DNA of 64,000 nt from Pelagibius sp036570545 (GTDB lineage: Bacteria > Pseudomonadota > Alphaproteobacteria > Kiloniellales > Kiloniellaceae), in NCBI GenBank assembly GCA_036570545.1, contig DATCXZ010000054.1, positions 6,569 through 70,568 on the forward strand. Reading direction: 5' to 3'. Under the pieces are notes generated by a model. That model was given only the letters and a program-made list of their open reading frames with translations. It searched no databases and was not told where the DNA came from. Shown piece after piece: positions 8,218 to 16,712 of this stretch (position 1 is the first letter of the stretch; every line of letters starts with the position of its first letter). The translations under genes and the position numbers were made by a program.

Positions 8218-10154
8218 CCGACCGCCGAGACCTCCTCGGTAAGCTCCGCGGCAAGGTCGGCCGGAGCCCGCCCGTCGAGATAGATCTGCGCCCAGATCTC
8301 CAGGTTCAGCAGGGCAAGGAGATGGTCGGTGTGGTCCTCGCGGCTCGCGAAATGGAGGGCCATGGTCTCCTCGATCGCCGGCCAGGAGAACAGGCCGCGC
8401 CGCTCGACCGCCTGCTTGGACAGCAGGCGGAGCAGCATGGGCTGCAGGTCGCGCTTCAGCCAGGCGCCGATCGGCGCGCCGAAGCCGCGCTTCCTGCGCT
8501 CGAGGATCTCCGGCGGCAGAATGCCGTCGAGCGCCCGCTTCATCAGGCTCTTGAGGCTGCGCCCGTCGATGCGCAGGGCGGCCGGCACGCGCGCCGCCAG
8601 TTCGACCAGTTCGTGGTTCAGCAGCGGCACCCGGCATTCCAGGGAGCGGGCCATGGTCATCTTGTCGGTCAGCATGAGGAGGTCGTTGGGGAGCTGGGTC
8701 ATCAGGTCGACCCGCATCAGCCGGTTGAGGCCGTCACCGCCGCGTGCGAGAGCGAAGGCTTCCTGCAGGCCGTCGATGCGGCCGGCGCGGGCCTCCTTCA
8801 GGAGCCGATCGAGGCTCTCCTGGCCAAAGACCTGCACGTAGCTGCGATAGCGCTCCTCGAACGGCAGGTCGTTCGAAGCCACGAAGGTGCGCGCATAGCG
8901 GGCGACGCTGGAGAGGCGGCCGTGCCGGTCGCTCGGCATCGCCTGCACCAGCGGCGCGATGACGGCGCTGCGCATCCAGGCCGGCAGGCGCTGATATTGC
9001 GCGGTGTAGTAGTCGCCCAGGTAGCGGCTGTAGCCGCCGAACAGCTCGTCTCCACCAACGCCGGAGAGGATGACCGTGACGTCCCGGCGGGCGAACTCTG
9101 CCACCAGGTAGGTCGTCACCAGGGCGGAGTCGGCGACCGGCTCGTCGAGGTGCCAGGCGAGCTTCGGCAACAGGCCGGCGGCCTCCGGGCGGACGACGAT
9201 CTCGTGGTGGTCGGTGGCGAAGCGTTCGGCGACGGTCCGCGCAAAGGGCAGCTCGTTGTAGACCTCGCTGGCCGCGTCGCCCTTGAAGCCGATGGAATAG
9301 GTCTTTACCGGCCGGTCGCTGTGACGCGCCATAAAGGCCACGATGGCGCTGGAATCGATGCCACCGCTGAGAAAGCTGCCGAGCGGCACGTCGCTGACCA
9401 TCTCGGACACCACCGCGGATTCCATGGCCGCGCGCAGCCGCTCCGCCCAGTCCGCCTCGCTCGGCGCGTCGTCGGCTTCCGCAGGGATCTCCCAGTAGCG
9501 CTCGATCCTGTAGCTGCCGTTCTCACAGACCAGCAGGCTTGCCGGCGGCAGCTTGCGGATGCCGGCGAACAGCGTCTGGTCGTTGCCGCTATAGCCGAAG
9601 GCCAGATAGTCCTGCAGCGCGCCGGCGTCGATGCCGCGGGCAACGCCGGGCACGGTCAGGAGCGCCTTGATCTCCGAGGCGAAGATCAGCCGGCCCTCGT
9701 GCTCCAGGTAGTAGAGCGGCTTGATGCCGAGCCGGTCGCGGCCCAACACCAGGCGCCGCCGCGGCGCATCCCAGATCGCAAAACCGAACATGCCGAGCAG
9801 CCGCCCGACGAAGGAAGGGCCCAGGCGCTGGTAGAGGTGAACCAGCACCTCGGTGTCGCTGCCGGTCCGGAAGCGCGCACCCGCGGCCGCTAGATCTCGC
9901 CTGATCTCACGGAAATTGTAGATCTCGCCGTTGCAGACGGTCCAGATGGTGCCTTCGGCGTCGGAAATCGGCTGATGGCCGGTATCGAGATCGATGATCG
10001 AGAGCCGGCGCATGCCCATTGCCAGGCCGCGGTCTGCATGGAAGCCTTCGTCGTCCGGCCCGCGGTGGGCGATGACCGCGCCCATGGACTCGAGCAGCGA
10101 CGGGTCGCAGTTGGCGCCATCCCGCAACGCCACCAAGCCGTAGATTCCGCACAT
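8214..10154 (-). CDS. Asparagine-synthase-like amidotransferase, XrtA/EPS-associated
   Basis: A 646-residue two-domain protein. It begins MCGIYG, so Cys2 is available as the glutaminase nucleophile of a class II glutamine amidotransferase. The synthetase half carries the PP-loop SGGIDSS at 263-269. Length and order match the exosortase-A-system amidotransferase 1 group rather than a housekeeping AsnB. Members are presumed to transfer glutamine-derived ammonia to an activated carboxylate; in this context a uronic acid or another carboxyl group of the polysaccharide is an attractive target, but that is inference. It lies between two glycosyltransferases, 6 bp from the upstream one and overlapping the downstream one by 4 bp. 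Confidence 0.85.
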   Translation of the reverse strand: MCGIYGLVALRDGANCDPSLLESMGAVIAHRGPDDEGFHADRGLAMGMRRLSIIDLDTGHQPISDAEGTIWTVCNGEIYNFREIRRDLAAAGARFRTGSDTEVLVHLYQRLGPSFVGRLLGMFGFAIWDAPRRRLVLGRDRLGIKPLYYLEHEGRLIFASEIKALLTVPGVARGIDAGALQDYLAFGYSGNDQTLFAGIRKLPPASLLVCENGSYRIERYWEIPAEADDAPSEADWAERLRAAMESAVVSEMVSDVPLGSFLSGGIDSSAIVAFMARHSDRPVKTYSIGFKGDAASEVYNELPFARTVAERFATDHHEIVVRPEAAGLLPKLAWHLDEPVADSALVTTYLVAEFARRDVTVILSGVGGDELFGGYSRYLGDYYTAQYQRLPAWMRSAVIAPLVQAMPSDRHGRLSSVARYARTFVASNDLPFEERYRSYVQVFGQESLDRLLKEARAGRIDGLQEAFALARGGDGLNRLMRVDLMTQLPNDLLMLTDKMTMARSLECRVPLLNHELVELAARVPAALRIDGRSLKSLMKRALDGILPPEILERRKRGFGAPIGAWLKRDLQPMLLRLLSKQAVERRGLFSWPAIEETMALHFASREDHTDHLLALLNLEIWAQIYLDGRAPADLAAELTEEVSAVG

Positions 10155-10160
10155 CGTCGC

Positions 10161-11378
10161 TCAGCCTCCGCGGTTGGTGCCCGGCAGCCGCTCATAGACG
10201 GCGGCATAGCGCGCCACGACGGCATCCCAAGTGCGCTCGGTCTCCACGTAGCGCCGCCCCGCCTCGCGCATGGCCGGCCAGTCTTCCTGCCGGTCGATAA
10301 CCTCCGCCAGCTTGCCAGCCAGCGCGCCGGCATCGTCCGCTTTGAAAAGATAGCCGCGCTGCCCGTCCACCAGGAGTTCCCGATGGCCGCCGACGTCCGA
10401 AGCCACCACGATAGAACCTTGCGCCATCGCCTCCAGCGGCTTCAAGGGGGTAACCAGGTCGGTGAGCCGCATGCGGTGGCGTGGATAGACGAAGAACGTC
10501 ACCAGGTCGTAGTAGCGGCGCACCTGCTCGTGCGGCACCCGCCCGGTGAAGACGACCTGATCGCCGATACCCAGCCGGTCGACCTGGGCAACCAGGCGCT
10601 CCTTCTCCGGCCCTCCGCCGACCACCAGAAGCTTCACTCCCTGCCGTTCGCGAAAGAGGCGCACCATCGCCTCCATCAGGAGCTTCAGCCCCTCGTAAGC
10701 GTAGAAGGAGCCGATGAAGCCGAGCACGATGCAGCCTTCCAGGCCCAGCGAACGTTGCAAGGCGGCGTCGACGCGCCGCTCGGTGGTGAAGCGTTCGGTG
10801 TCCACGGCATTGGGCACCACGGTCACCTTGCCCGCCTCGATGCCGCGGCCGAGGATGTCGTTCTTCAGGCCCTCGCAGATGGTGACGATGGCATCCGCAT
10901 GGCGCAGGACGTAGGTTTCCAGGAACCGCGTGGAGCGGTAGCGCAGATCGCCCTGGCGCGCGGTGCCCCAGTCCACGGCGGCGTCTTCCCACAGGGAACG
11001 CACCTCGTAGACCAGCGGCAGGCCGTGGCGCCGCGCCGTGCGCAGTGCCGGAATACCGTTCAGCACCGGCGAATGGGCATGGAGGACGTCGGGCCGTGTT
11101 TCTTCGATGACCTCATCGAGGCGGGCGCGGGTACGCTCCATCTGGGCCAGCTCACGCAGCACCGGCAGCCTCTGCGTCGCGGCGGCGGGCTGCGGCGTGC
11201 GGTAGAAGGTCCATCCTCCTGCTTCGTCGACGAGGCCATCGAAGCGATACTGCTTGGGCGTCGTCATCTGCACCGTGTCCCAACCGCGCTTGCGCTGCGC
11301 CGCGAGGATGCCCACCGTGCGAAAGCTGTAGCCGCTCTGCAACGGCAGCGAGTGGTCCAGCAGATGAAGGATTCGCAC
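10161..11378 (-). CDS. GT4 glycosyltransferase, exosortase-A-associated (Daro_2409-like)
   Basis: A 405-residue GT-B enzyme. The N-terminus RILHLLDHSLPLQSGYSFRT is diagnostic of the exosortase-A-associated glycosyltransferase group. The donor-binding half has VLGFIGSFYAYEGL, VVGGGPEKERL and TPLKPLEAMAQG, the last containing the conserved acidic residue. I place the start at the GTG at 11378: it follows a GGAGAGG ribosome site and leaves a 34 bp gap to algD. The open frame upstream (to 11561) overlaps algD and is not coding. It should transfer a sugar to the growing repeat unit. Confidence 0.85.
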   Translation of the reverse strand: MRILHLLDHSLPLQSGYSFRTVGILAAQRKRGWDTVQMTTPKQYRFDGLVDEAGGWTFYRTPQPAAATQRLPVLRELAQMERTRARLDEVIEETRPDVLHAHSPVLNGIPALRTARRHGLPLVYEVRSLWEDAAVDWGTARQGDLRYRSTRFLETYVLRHADAIVTICEGLKNDILGRGIEAGKVTVVPNAVDTERFTTERRVDAALQRSLGLEGCIVLGFIGSFYAYEGLKLLMEAMVRLFRERQGVKLLVVGGGPEKERLVAQVDRLGIGDQVVFTGRVPHEQVRRYYDLVTFFVYPRHRMRLTDLVTPLKPLEAMAQGSIVVASDVGGHRELLVDGQRGYLFKADDAGALAGKLAEVIDRQEDWPAMREAGRRYVETERTWDAVVARYAAVYERLPGTNRGG

Positions 11379-11412
11379 CGCCCGCCTCTCCGCTGTGCCG
11401 AGCGGCCGCCGC

Positions 11413-12729
11413 CTACCAGCAGATGCCTTCGTAGTCGACACCTTCCCGGTTCTGCAGGGCAGCCACACCCTGCAGATCGATGACGCAGCGGCCCGGAGCG
11501 GCTGCGGCAATGGCCGGCACGGCATCGGCCGGAACGTGACCGACCACGATGGTTCCGGCACCGGCCAAGGTGTCCTCGATCGAATTGCTGATCAGCCGGT
11601 CGAGGTGCGGGATCTCGCGCTCGATGTACTCGAGATTCGCGCCGGTCAGCCGCGCGAGGTCGACGGAGCGGTCGAAGATCGCCACATCGAAGCCTTTGCC
11701 GATCAGACGTTCCGCAAGCGATACGAAGGGAGACTCGCGCAGATCGTCGGTGCCCGGCTTGAAGGCGAGGCCGAAGAGCGCGACCTTGCGCCGCCCCCGC
11801 CGCTGAACCATCTCGAAGGCCCGGTCGATGTGGCTGTCGTTGCTCGTGAGGATGGAGGTCATCATTGGCAGCTGCAGGTTCTGCGATTTCGCCAACTCGG
11901 CGACGGCGCGCAGCTCCTTCGGCAGGCAGGAGCCGCCGAAGGCGAAGCCAGGCCGCAGGTAGGCCGGAGAAATGTTGAGGTCGCGATCCTCGCAGAAGAT
12001 GCGCATGGTGTCGCGAGCATCGATGCCGAGCGCCTTCATCAGCGCGCCGAGCTCGTTGGCGAACGCAATCTTGATCGCATGATAGGTGTTGCAGGCGTAC
12101 TTCAGCGATTCGGCAACGCCCGCCGACGTCACGTAGAGCGGCGCGTCGATGCCGGCATAGAGGGCCTCGACTGCCGCGCAGTTACCGGGCCCCACCTTGC
12201 CGACGATGGTGAAGGGCGGCGCGAAGAAATCCCTTACAGCGGCGCCTTCACGAAGAAATTCGGGATTGAAACAGAGCCCGAGGCCGTTGCCGATCTCCCG
12301 CCCGACAATGGCCTCCAGTTTGGGGGCCACCCGTTCCTCGGTGGTCCTCGGGGCCACGGTCGAGCGTACCACCACGCTGTGCGCCTCGTTCTTGTGGCGG
12401 ATGGCCTGTCCGATCGAGGACACCACCGCGTCGAGCGCCGCCAGGGACTGGCCGCCGCCGGCGCCGGATGGCGTTCCCACCGAAATCAGCGAGATCTCGC
12501 TTTCCATAACGGCCTCGGTGGCATCGTCGGTTGCCGAGATGCGGCCGGCGGCGCTCGCCTCGGCCATCAGCTTGGTGAGGCTCTGCTCCACCACCGGGGC
12601 AGTGCCGGCATTGATCATGTCGACCTTGGCGCGGTTGACGTCGACGCCAATGACCTGGTGCCCGAGGCGCGCCAGGCAGGCGCCGGAAACCGCGCCCACG
12701 TAGCCCATGCCAAATATGGAAACCTTCAT
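11413..12729 (-). CDS. algD: GDP-mannose 6-dehydrogenase (AlgD-like)
   Basis: A 438-residue nucleotide-sugar dehydrogenase. The Rossmann motif FGMGYVGAVSG is at the N-terminus, and the catalytic cysteine lies in FAFGGSCLPKE at residue 268, the same position I recall for Pseudomonas AlgD. The protein also ends in EGICW, as AlgD does, and shares FKPGTDDLRESP. The best reading is therefore oxidation of GDP-mannose to GDP-mannuronate, not UDP-glucose oxidation. That agrees with the GDP-mannose-forming gene at 47.7 kb. It is second in the minus operon after the MurF-like gene. UDP-glucose dehydrogenase activity cannot be fully excluded. Confidence 0.85.
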   Translation of the reverse strand: MKVSIFGMGYVGAVSGACLARLGHQVIGVDVNRAKVDMINAGTAPVVEQSLTKLMAEASAAGRISATDDATEAVMESEISLISVGTPSGAGGGQSLAALDAVVSSIGQAIRHKNEAHSVVVRSTVAPRTTEERVAPKLEAIVGREIGNGLGLCFNPEFLREGAAVRDFFAPPFTIVGKVGPGNCAAVEALYAGIDAPLYVTSAGVAESLKYACNTYHAIKIAFANELGALMKALGIDARDTMRIFCEDRDLNISPAYLRPGFAFGGSCLPKELRAVAELAKSQNLQLPMMTSILTSNDSHIDRAFEMVQRRGRRKVALFGLAFKPGTDDLRESPFVSLAERLIGKGFDVAIFDRSVDLARLTGANLEYIEREIPHLDRLISNSIEDTLAGAGTIVVGHVPADAVPAIAAAAPGRCVIDLQGVAALQNREGVDYEGICW

Positions 12730-12832
12730 GCGACCTCAATTTTCATAATGGCGCAGTGAAATCTGACAATGAAAATCGCCCGCCCCGACAGATCGTGCCA
12801 CGAGTGTACGCCGAGGGGAGCCCCCTGCCAGA

Positions 12833-14080
12833 TCAATTGAAGGTCGGGCGCAGCTTTCCCCTGTCCGCTCCACCAATGCTCTTCAGCCGCTCCGCGACGC
12901 GGCCCATCCTGGCTTTCTGCGATCCCTTGACCAAAATGCAGTCGCCATCCCCGACCAGTTGTCCAATGGCGTCCGCGCAGGCTTTGCTGGTCGGGTACCA
13001 GCGATCGGGCTCGTAGTGCCGGGCCAGTTCGCCGACCGCCACAATCATATCGGCGTGGCGACGTGCGACGATCCCGATATCGCGATGAAACTGCAGCGCC
13101 CGCTCGCCGAGCTCGCCCATCTCTCCCAGCACGGCGAGGCGACGCTTTGCCTGTGCGGCCGGCGCCAGCTCGCCCAGCGTTTCCAGGCCGAGCCTCATGG
13201 ACAGCGGATTCGCATTGAAGCTGTCGTCGATCAGCGTGAACCGCTCCAACCACATGGTCCGGAGCCGGCCCTTCGGGGGCTCGAAGGAGGCCAAGGCTGC
13301 GTTCACCGCCAGGTCCGGGATCTCAAGGCGCCGGGCGATAACCCGGGCGATTGCCACAGCCAGGTCAATGCCCCTGCCCGGCACTCGGACAACCGGAGCT
13401 CGCGCCATGGCTTGCAGCCGGTCGACGAGGGGGTGGTTGTCGCCAAGAATCACCAAACCGCCCGGCGGCACCGCCCTGATCAGGGCCCCTTTGTGCTCAG
13501 CTACGGCCTCCACCGTCTTCAAATATTGCAGATGCGCCGGCCCTATGGTGGTGACCACCGCGATATCGGGACGGGCAAGCCTCGCCAGTGTCTCGATATG
13601 CGCGTCTCCTCCCAGTGCGTACTCAAGAACCAGAATGTTCGGATAGCCGGCACCGGCCATCAGCTTCAAGGCCCTCAGAGGAACCGTCGCGTAGAGCCAA
13701 AGCCGCGCCAGGTTGGTACTCCTGGTCCAGCCGTCATAGCGCAGAATGGTCTGCGGGAAGCCTCTGTCACAGTTCATGTTGTGCTGCGTGGAACCGACGC
13801 TGCCGACCACGGACCTGGCCACTGGCTGGGTCAGCACCGCTGCAATCATCGCCACCGTCGTGGTCTTGCCGGCCGATCCCGTGACGCCGATCACGAACGG
13901 CCTGCGAGACTTCACCACGCAAGACGACCAGAATGACAAGTAAGGGACGACGACACGCTGTATCGGCATCTGCTTGGCCACCGGTGATAGAAGGCGGCGT
14001 CGCGCCACCACCTTCGCGGCCCAATCTGGCGGTATCGTGGGCGTCGGAAGGCTCCGCCGCCAGTCCCCTTTTAGGGACAC
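12833..14080 (-). CDS. Orphan MurF-like Mur ligase in the EPS cluster
   Basis: A 415-residue Mur-ligase-type protein with an intact ATP loop (GVTGSAGKTTT, from about residue 65), TTIGPAHLQYL, a lysine in EHKGALI where MurF carries its carbamoylated lysine, PKGRL, and DDSFNANP (about 285-292). All are hallmarks of the MurF central and C-terminal domains. Only about 60 residues precede the ATP loop, so the usual UDP-muramoyl-tripeptide-binding N-terminal domain is missing. It probably ligates an amino acid or amine to a carboxylate other than the peptidoglycan precursor. I chose the GTG at 14080 because AGGA lies 7 nt upstream; a TTG at 14095 and an ATG at 13969 are alternatives. It begins the minus operon and is divergent from an ATP-grasp gene. 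Confidence 0.75.
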   Translation of the reverse strand: MSLKGDWRRSLPTPTIPPDWAAKVVARRRLLSPVAKQMPIQRVVVPYLSFWSSCVVKSRRPFVIGVTGSAGKTTTVAMIAAVLTQPVARSVVGSVGSTQHNMNCDRGFPQTILRYDGWTRSTNLARLWLYATVPLRALKLMAGAGYPNILVLEYALGGDAHIETLARLARPDIAVVTTIGPAHLQYLKTVEAVAEHKGALIRAVPPGGLVILGDNHPLVDRLQAMARAPVVRVPGRGIDLAVAIARVIARRLEIPDLAVNAALASFEPPKGRLRTMWLERFTLIDDSFNANPLSMRLGLETLGELAPAAQAKRRLAVLGEMGELGERALQFHRDIGIVARRHADMIVAVGELARHYEPDRWYPTSKACADAIGQLVGDGDCILVKGSQKARMGRVAERLKSIGGADRGKLRPTFN

Positions 14081-14169
14081 CAGCGCGTCCTGCAAAAAAG
14101 GCTGGCATCCGGCAGCGGCTTGGCGGCTACAATCGCCTAGGGACGGGTTGCAGCGGGAGCGCTGAAGCC

Positions 14170-15267
14170 TTGCAAACCTTAAACCGCTACGTAGATCAGC
14201 TTTCGCAGATGTGGCAGGCGCTGAGGGCCGAAGGGCGCTCCGCCCGCGCCGATGCCGGTGTATCCCGGCCGCACCAGCTTTGCGAGCTTGTGGCCCTGCG
14301 GCTCGGCGAGGGAAAGCTGGAGCCCGCCGACTACTACAAGCTGCGCCTCTACCGTCGCGGTCTCAGCTTCGAGGAAAAGCGCAAGTACTTTTCCAATCAG
14401 GCCATTCCGCCGAGCCTGCTGGGCAACTGGGCCGTCGTCGCCCAGGACAAGCTTCTCACCTACTGTGTGTTGAACAGCCTCGGCATCGCGACCCCGACCA
14501 TCCATGCCATCTGTCATTCCGTGCGCGAGTACGGCAGGGCTGTCGGCTTGAAGAGCGCCAGTGCGGTCGCCGAGTATCTGCGCAAGGAGGCCCCCTACCC
14601 CCTTATCGCCAAGCCGATCCGCGGCATCTTCAGCCAGGACGTCTGGCTGCTGGAAGGCTACGACCCGGCGGCCGACAGGCTGGTGACGACCGGCAGTTCC
14701 TTCACGCCGGAGGAGTTCGCGGCCCACTGCTGCCAGCGGAAGACAGGCTATCTCTTTCAGGAACTGCTGCGGCCGCAGGAGGCGATCCGCGCGGCAATTA
14801 GCGACAGGCTCTGCACTCTGCGGGTGATGCTGCGGGTCGAAGACGGCGGGCCGCGCCTGACCCTGACGACCTGGAAAATCTCAGCCGGCGGAAACGTGGC
14901 CGACAACTACTGGCGCGAAGGCAACCTCCTGGCCAAGCTCGACCAGAAAACCGGCCGCATCCTGCACTGCACGACGGGCCTCGGACCGCGGTATCGCACG
15001 GTCGAGCACCATCCGAGGACGGGCATGCCGCTTGCCGGCTTCCAGGTTCCCTACTACCGCGAAGCCGTCGACCTGGCGTTGCACGCCTCCACGGCCTTCG
15101 CCGACATTCGCCTGCAAGCCTGGGATATCGCCATCACGGATTCCGGTCCCGTGCCGCTGGAGGTGAATGTCGTCGGCAGCCTGTTCATTCCGCAGCTCCT
15201 CAACCAGAAAGGCCTCTGGGCCGGCGATTTCCGCGATCTCGTGCTGACCTACCGCCGCAGCGCATAG
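14170..15267 (+). CDS. Sugar-transfer-associated ATP-grasp protein, copy 1
   Basis: About 365 residues, resembling the ATPgrasp_ST family found beside glycosyltransferases. Recognisable points are YYKLRLYRRG near the start, the ATP-binding lysine region PYPLIAKPIRG, a thymine/charged strand around RLCTLRVMLRV, and a terminal metal-binding-type WDIAITDSGPVPLEVN. Two relatives lie at 15.3-16.5 and 20.7-21.8 kb. ATP-grasp enzymes join a carboxylate to an amine or thiol through an acyl phosphate; the substrate here is unknown. The frame is open from 13933, but the upstream part overlaps the MurF-like gene. I favour the TTG at 14170 behind GGGAG; the ATG at 14209 is a fallback. Confidence 0.75.
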   Translation: MQTLNRYVDQLSQMWQALRAEGRSARADAGVSRPHQLCELVALRLGEGKLEPADYYKLRLYRRGLSFEEKRKYFSNQAIPPSLLGNWAVVAQDKLLTYCVLNSLGIATPTIHAICHSVREYGRAVGLKSASAVAEYLRKEAPYPLIAKPIRGIFSQDVWLLEGYDPAADRLVTTGSSFTPEEFAAHCCQRKTGYLFQELLRPQEAIRAAISDRLCTLRVMLRVEDGGPRLTLTTWKISAGGNVADNYWREGNLLAKLDQKTGRILHCTTGLGPRYRTVEHHPRTGMPLAGFQVPYYREAVDLALHASTAFADIRLQAWDIAITDSGPVPLEVNVVGSLFIPQLLNQKGLWAGDFRDLVLTYRRSA

Positions 15268-15285
15268 CGCAGGCGGCATGGCCAG

Positions 15286-16461
15286 TCACACTCTGGGGCG
15301 GTTCGCGAAGCCGAGCCCCAGGAAGCGCCAGGCGTCGTCGCGGTTGAAGACCTCCACCCACGGCGTGTCGAGAATACCTCGGCGATGGGCGAGCTGGTTC
15401 ACCGTGAGGTCGTAATGCCAGTTTCCTTCCAAGAGGAGCGGCCCACTGTCGGTAAGCGCGACGTCCCAGCCGAGGCTCTTCTGCACCGCGAAGACCCGGG
15501 CCGCCGCCTGAACCAGATCCCGCACCTGATCCCAATCCGGCAGCGCCATCCCGGTCATGCGCGTGCCGGTCAGCGGATGATCATCCACGTACTGCGGTAG
15601 GTTGTTCACCAGGATTGTCCCGCGTCCGCAGAGGCCGGTCTCGACGTCGACCGGCACCACGATGCCGCCCTGCGCCAGGTTGTCGGCCGGCCCCTTGCCG
15701 CCGCCGACCCTGAGGGCAGCCCCCACGACCACCGGCTCCGGCCGCAGGTGCGTGACGACGCGCACCGTGTGAAGCACGTCGGGCATGACGGCGGCGAGGA
15801 TCGGATGCGACCGCAGCCGCGGTTCGATGAGCACGCCGCCGTTGTGGAAATAGCGCCCACAGTGCCGCCAGATGGCGGCCAGATCGATCTCCTCCCCTCC
15901 CGGCAACGTCCGCCAAGCGAGCCCCTGGGGCGCCCGGCTGCCCAGGCTCAGCACGCCCCAGCCCTTGGTTCCGGCAACCGGCTTCAGCACGACATCGGCG
16001 ATCTCGTTCGCTTCCATCCAGCTTCGCAGCGCCCCTTCCGAGCGGATCGTGAGGAACGGGCCCGCAGACTGGTCCTGCGTGACGACGGCCAGGGTCTTCG
16101 ACACCGGCAAGCCCGCCTTCGTGGCCACCTCGTTGAACTCGAGCTTGCGATCGACGAGGTGGTGATGCTCAGCCGGATTGAACGCGCAGAAGACGCGCCA
16201 GCTCTGAAAACGGCCTATGTAGGAGCGCTTCATCTCCATCGGCAGCCGAGGGTCAGACAGCCCGAGGTTATAGTAGTCCACCCCCCCGATCCGGTTGCTC
16301 CAGAGCAGGCGCTGCTGCTCGATAAAGCGCCGCAGGACGGACGTCGGCATTTCGCGATGGCGCCTGTGGCAGCGGAAGTCTTCGACAGCCTGGGCAGGAA
16401 TCGCCCGTAATCGCCAAACGACCTTCGCGAGATCTTTCGCGGACACCTTGCCTCCCTGCAT
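15286..16461 (-). CDS. Sugar-transfer-associated ATP-grasp protein, copy 2
   Basis: A 391-residue relative of the preceding gene, read towards it with an 18 bp gap. Landmarks are VDYYNLGLSDPRLP, DVVLKPVAGTKGWGV (ATP-binding lysine and glycine-rich loop), LHTVRVVTHLRPEPVVVG, and SLGWDVALTDSGPLLLEGN near the C-terminus, where the acidic and asparagine residues would hold Mg-ATP. The paralogues are quite diverged from one another, so they may act on different substrates. The ATG at 16461 gives the longest form; a GTG at 16446 has a strong AGGGAGG immediately upstream and could be the true start. Function beyond ATP-dependent ligation is not known. Confidence 0.75.
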   Translation of the reverse strand: MQGGKVSAKDLAKVVWRLRAIPAQAVEDFRCHRRHREMPTSVLRRFIEQQRLLWSNRIGGVDYYNLGLSDPRLPMEMKRSYIGRFQSWRVFCAFNPAEHHHLVDRKLEFNEVATKAGLPVSKTLAVVTQDQSAGPFLTIRSEGALRSWMEANEIADVVLKPVAGTKGWGVLSLGSRAPQGLAWRTLPGGEEIDLAAIWRHCGRYFHNGGVLIEPRLRSHPILAAVMPDVLHTVRVVTHLRPEPVVVGAALRVGGGKGPADNLAQGGIVVPVDVETGLCGRGTILVNNLPQYVDDHPLTGTRMTGMALPDWDQVRDLVQAAARVFAVQKSLGWDVALTDSGPLLLEGNWHYDLTVNQLAHRRGILDTPWVEVFNRDDAWRFLGLGFANRPRV

Positions 16462-16712
16462 TCAGCTTGTTGTGGGGCTTATCGAAGATTTCCGCTTCAT
16501 TTTCCAGCTATGGCGCGGGCGCGCTAGAGTGTCCTTTTCGGCATGCGACCATCATGCCCGATGCTCGGTATTATGATAATTTCGATAGCCTGTGCCTTTG
16601 GGCTCACCCGCAAAGGCGGCTGATCTCTCGCAGCAAGTTCTCGTAAGTCAGCACAGGCAGGCGATCCGCCTTGAGGACCTCTAGCGCCGGGAGACGGGGC
16701 CGAGGCGAGGCA

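Noticed and set aside
12742..12769. Sigma-70 promoter TTGTCA-16-TATGAA before algD
   Set aside because: The predicted transcript start would fall only about six bases before the ATG and cut off the ribosome site.
13933..14169. N-terminal extension of the first ATP-grasp protein
   Set aside because: The region overlaps the 5' end of the divergent MurF-like gene and has no similarity to the paralogues.
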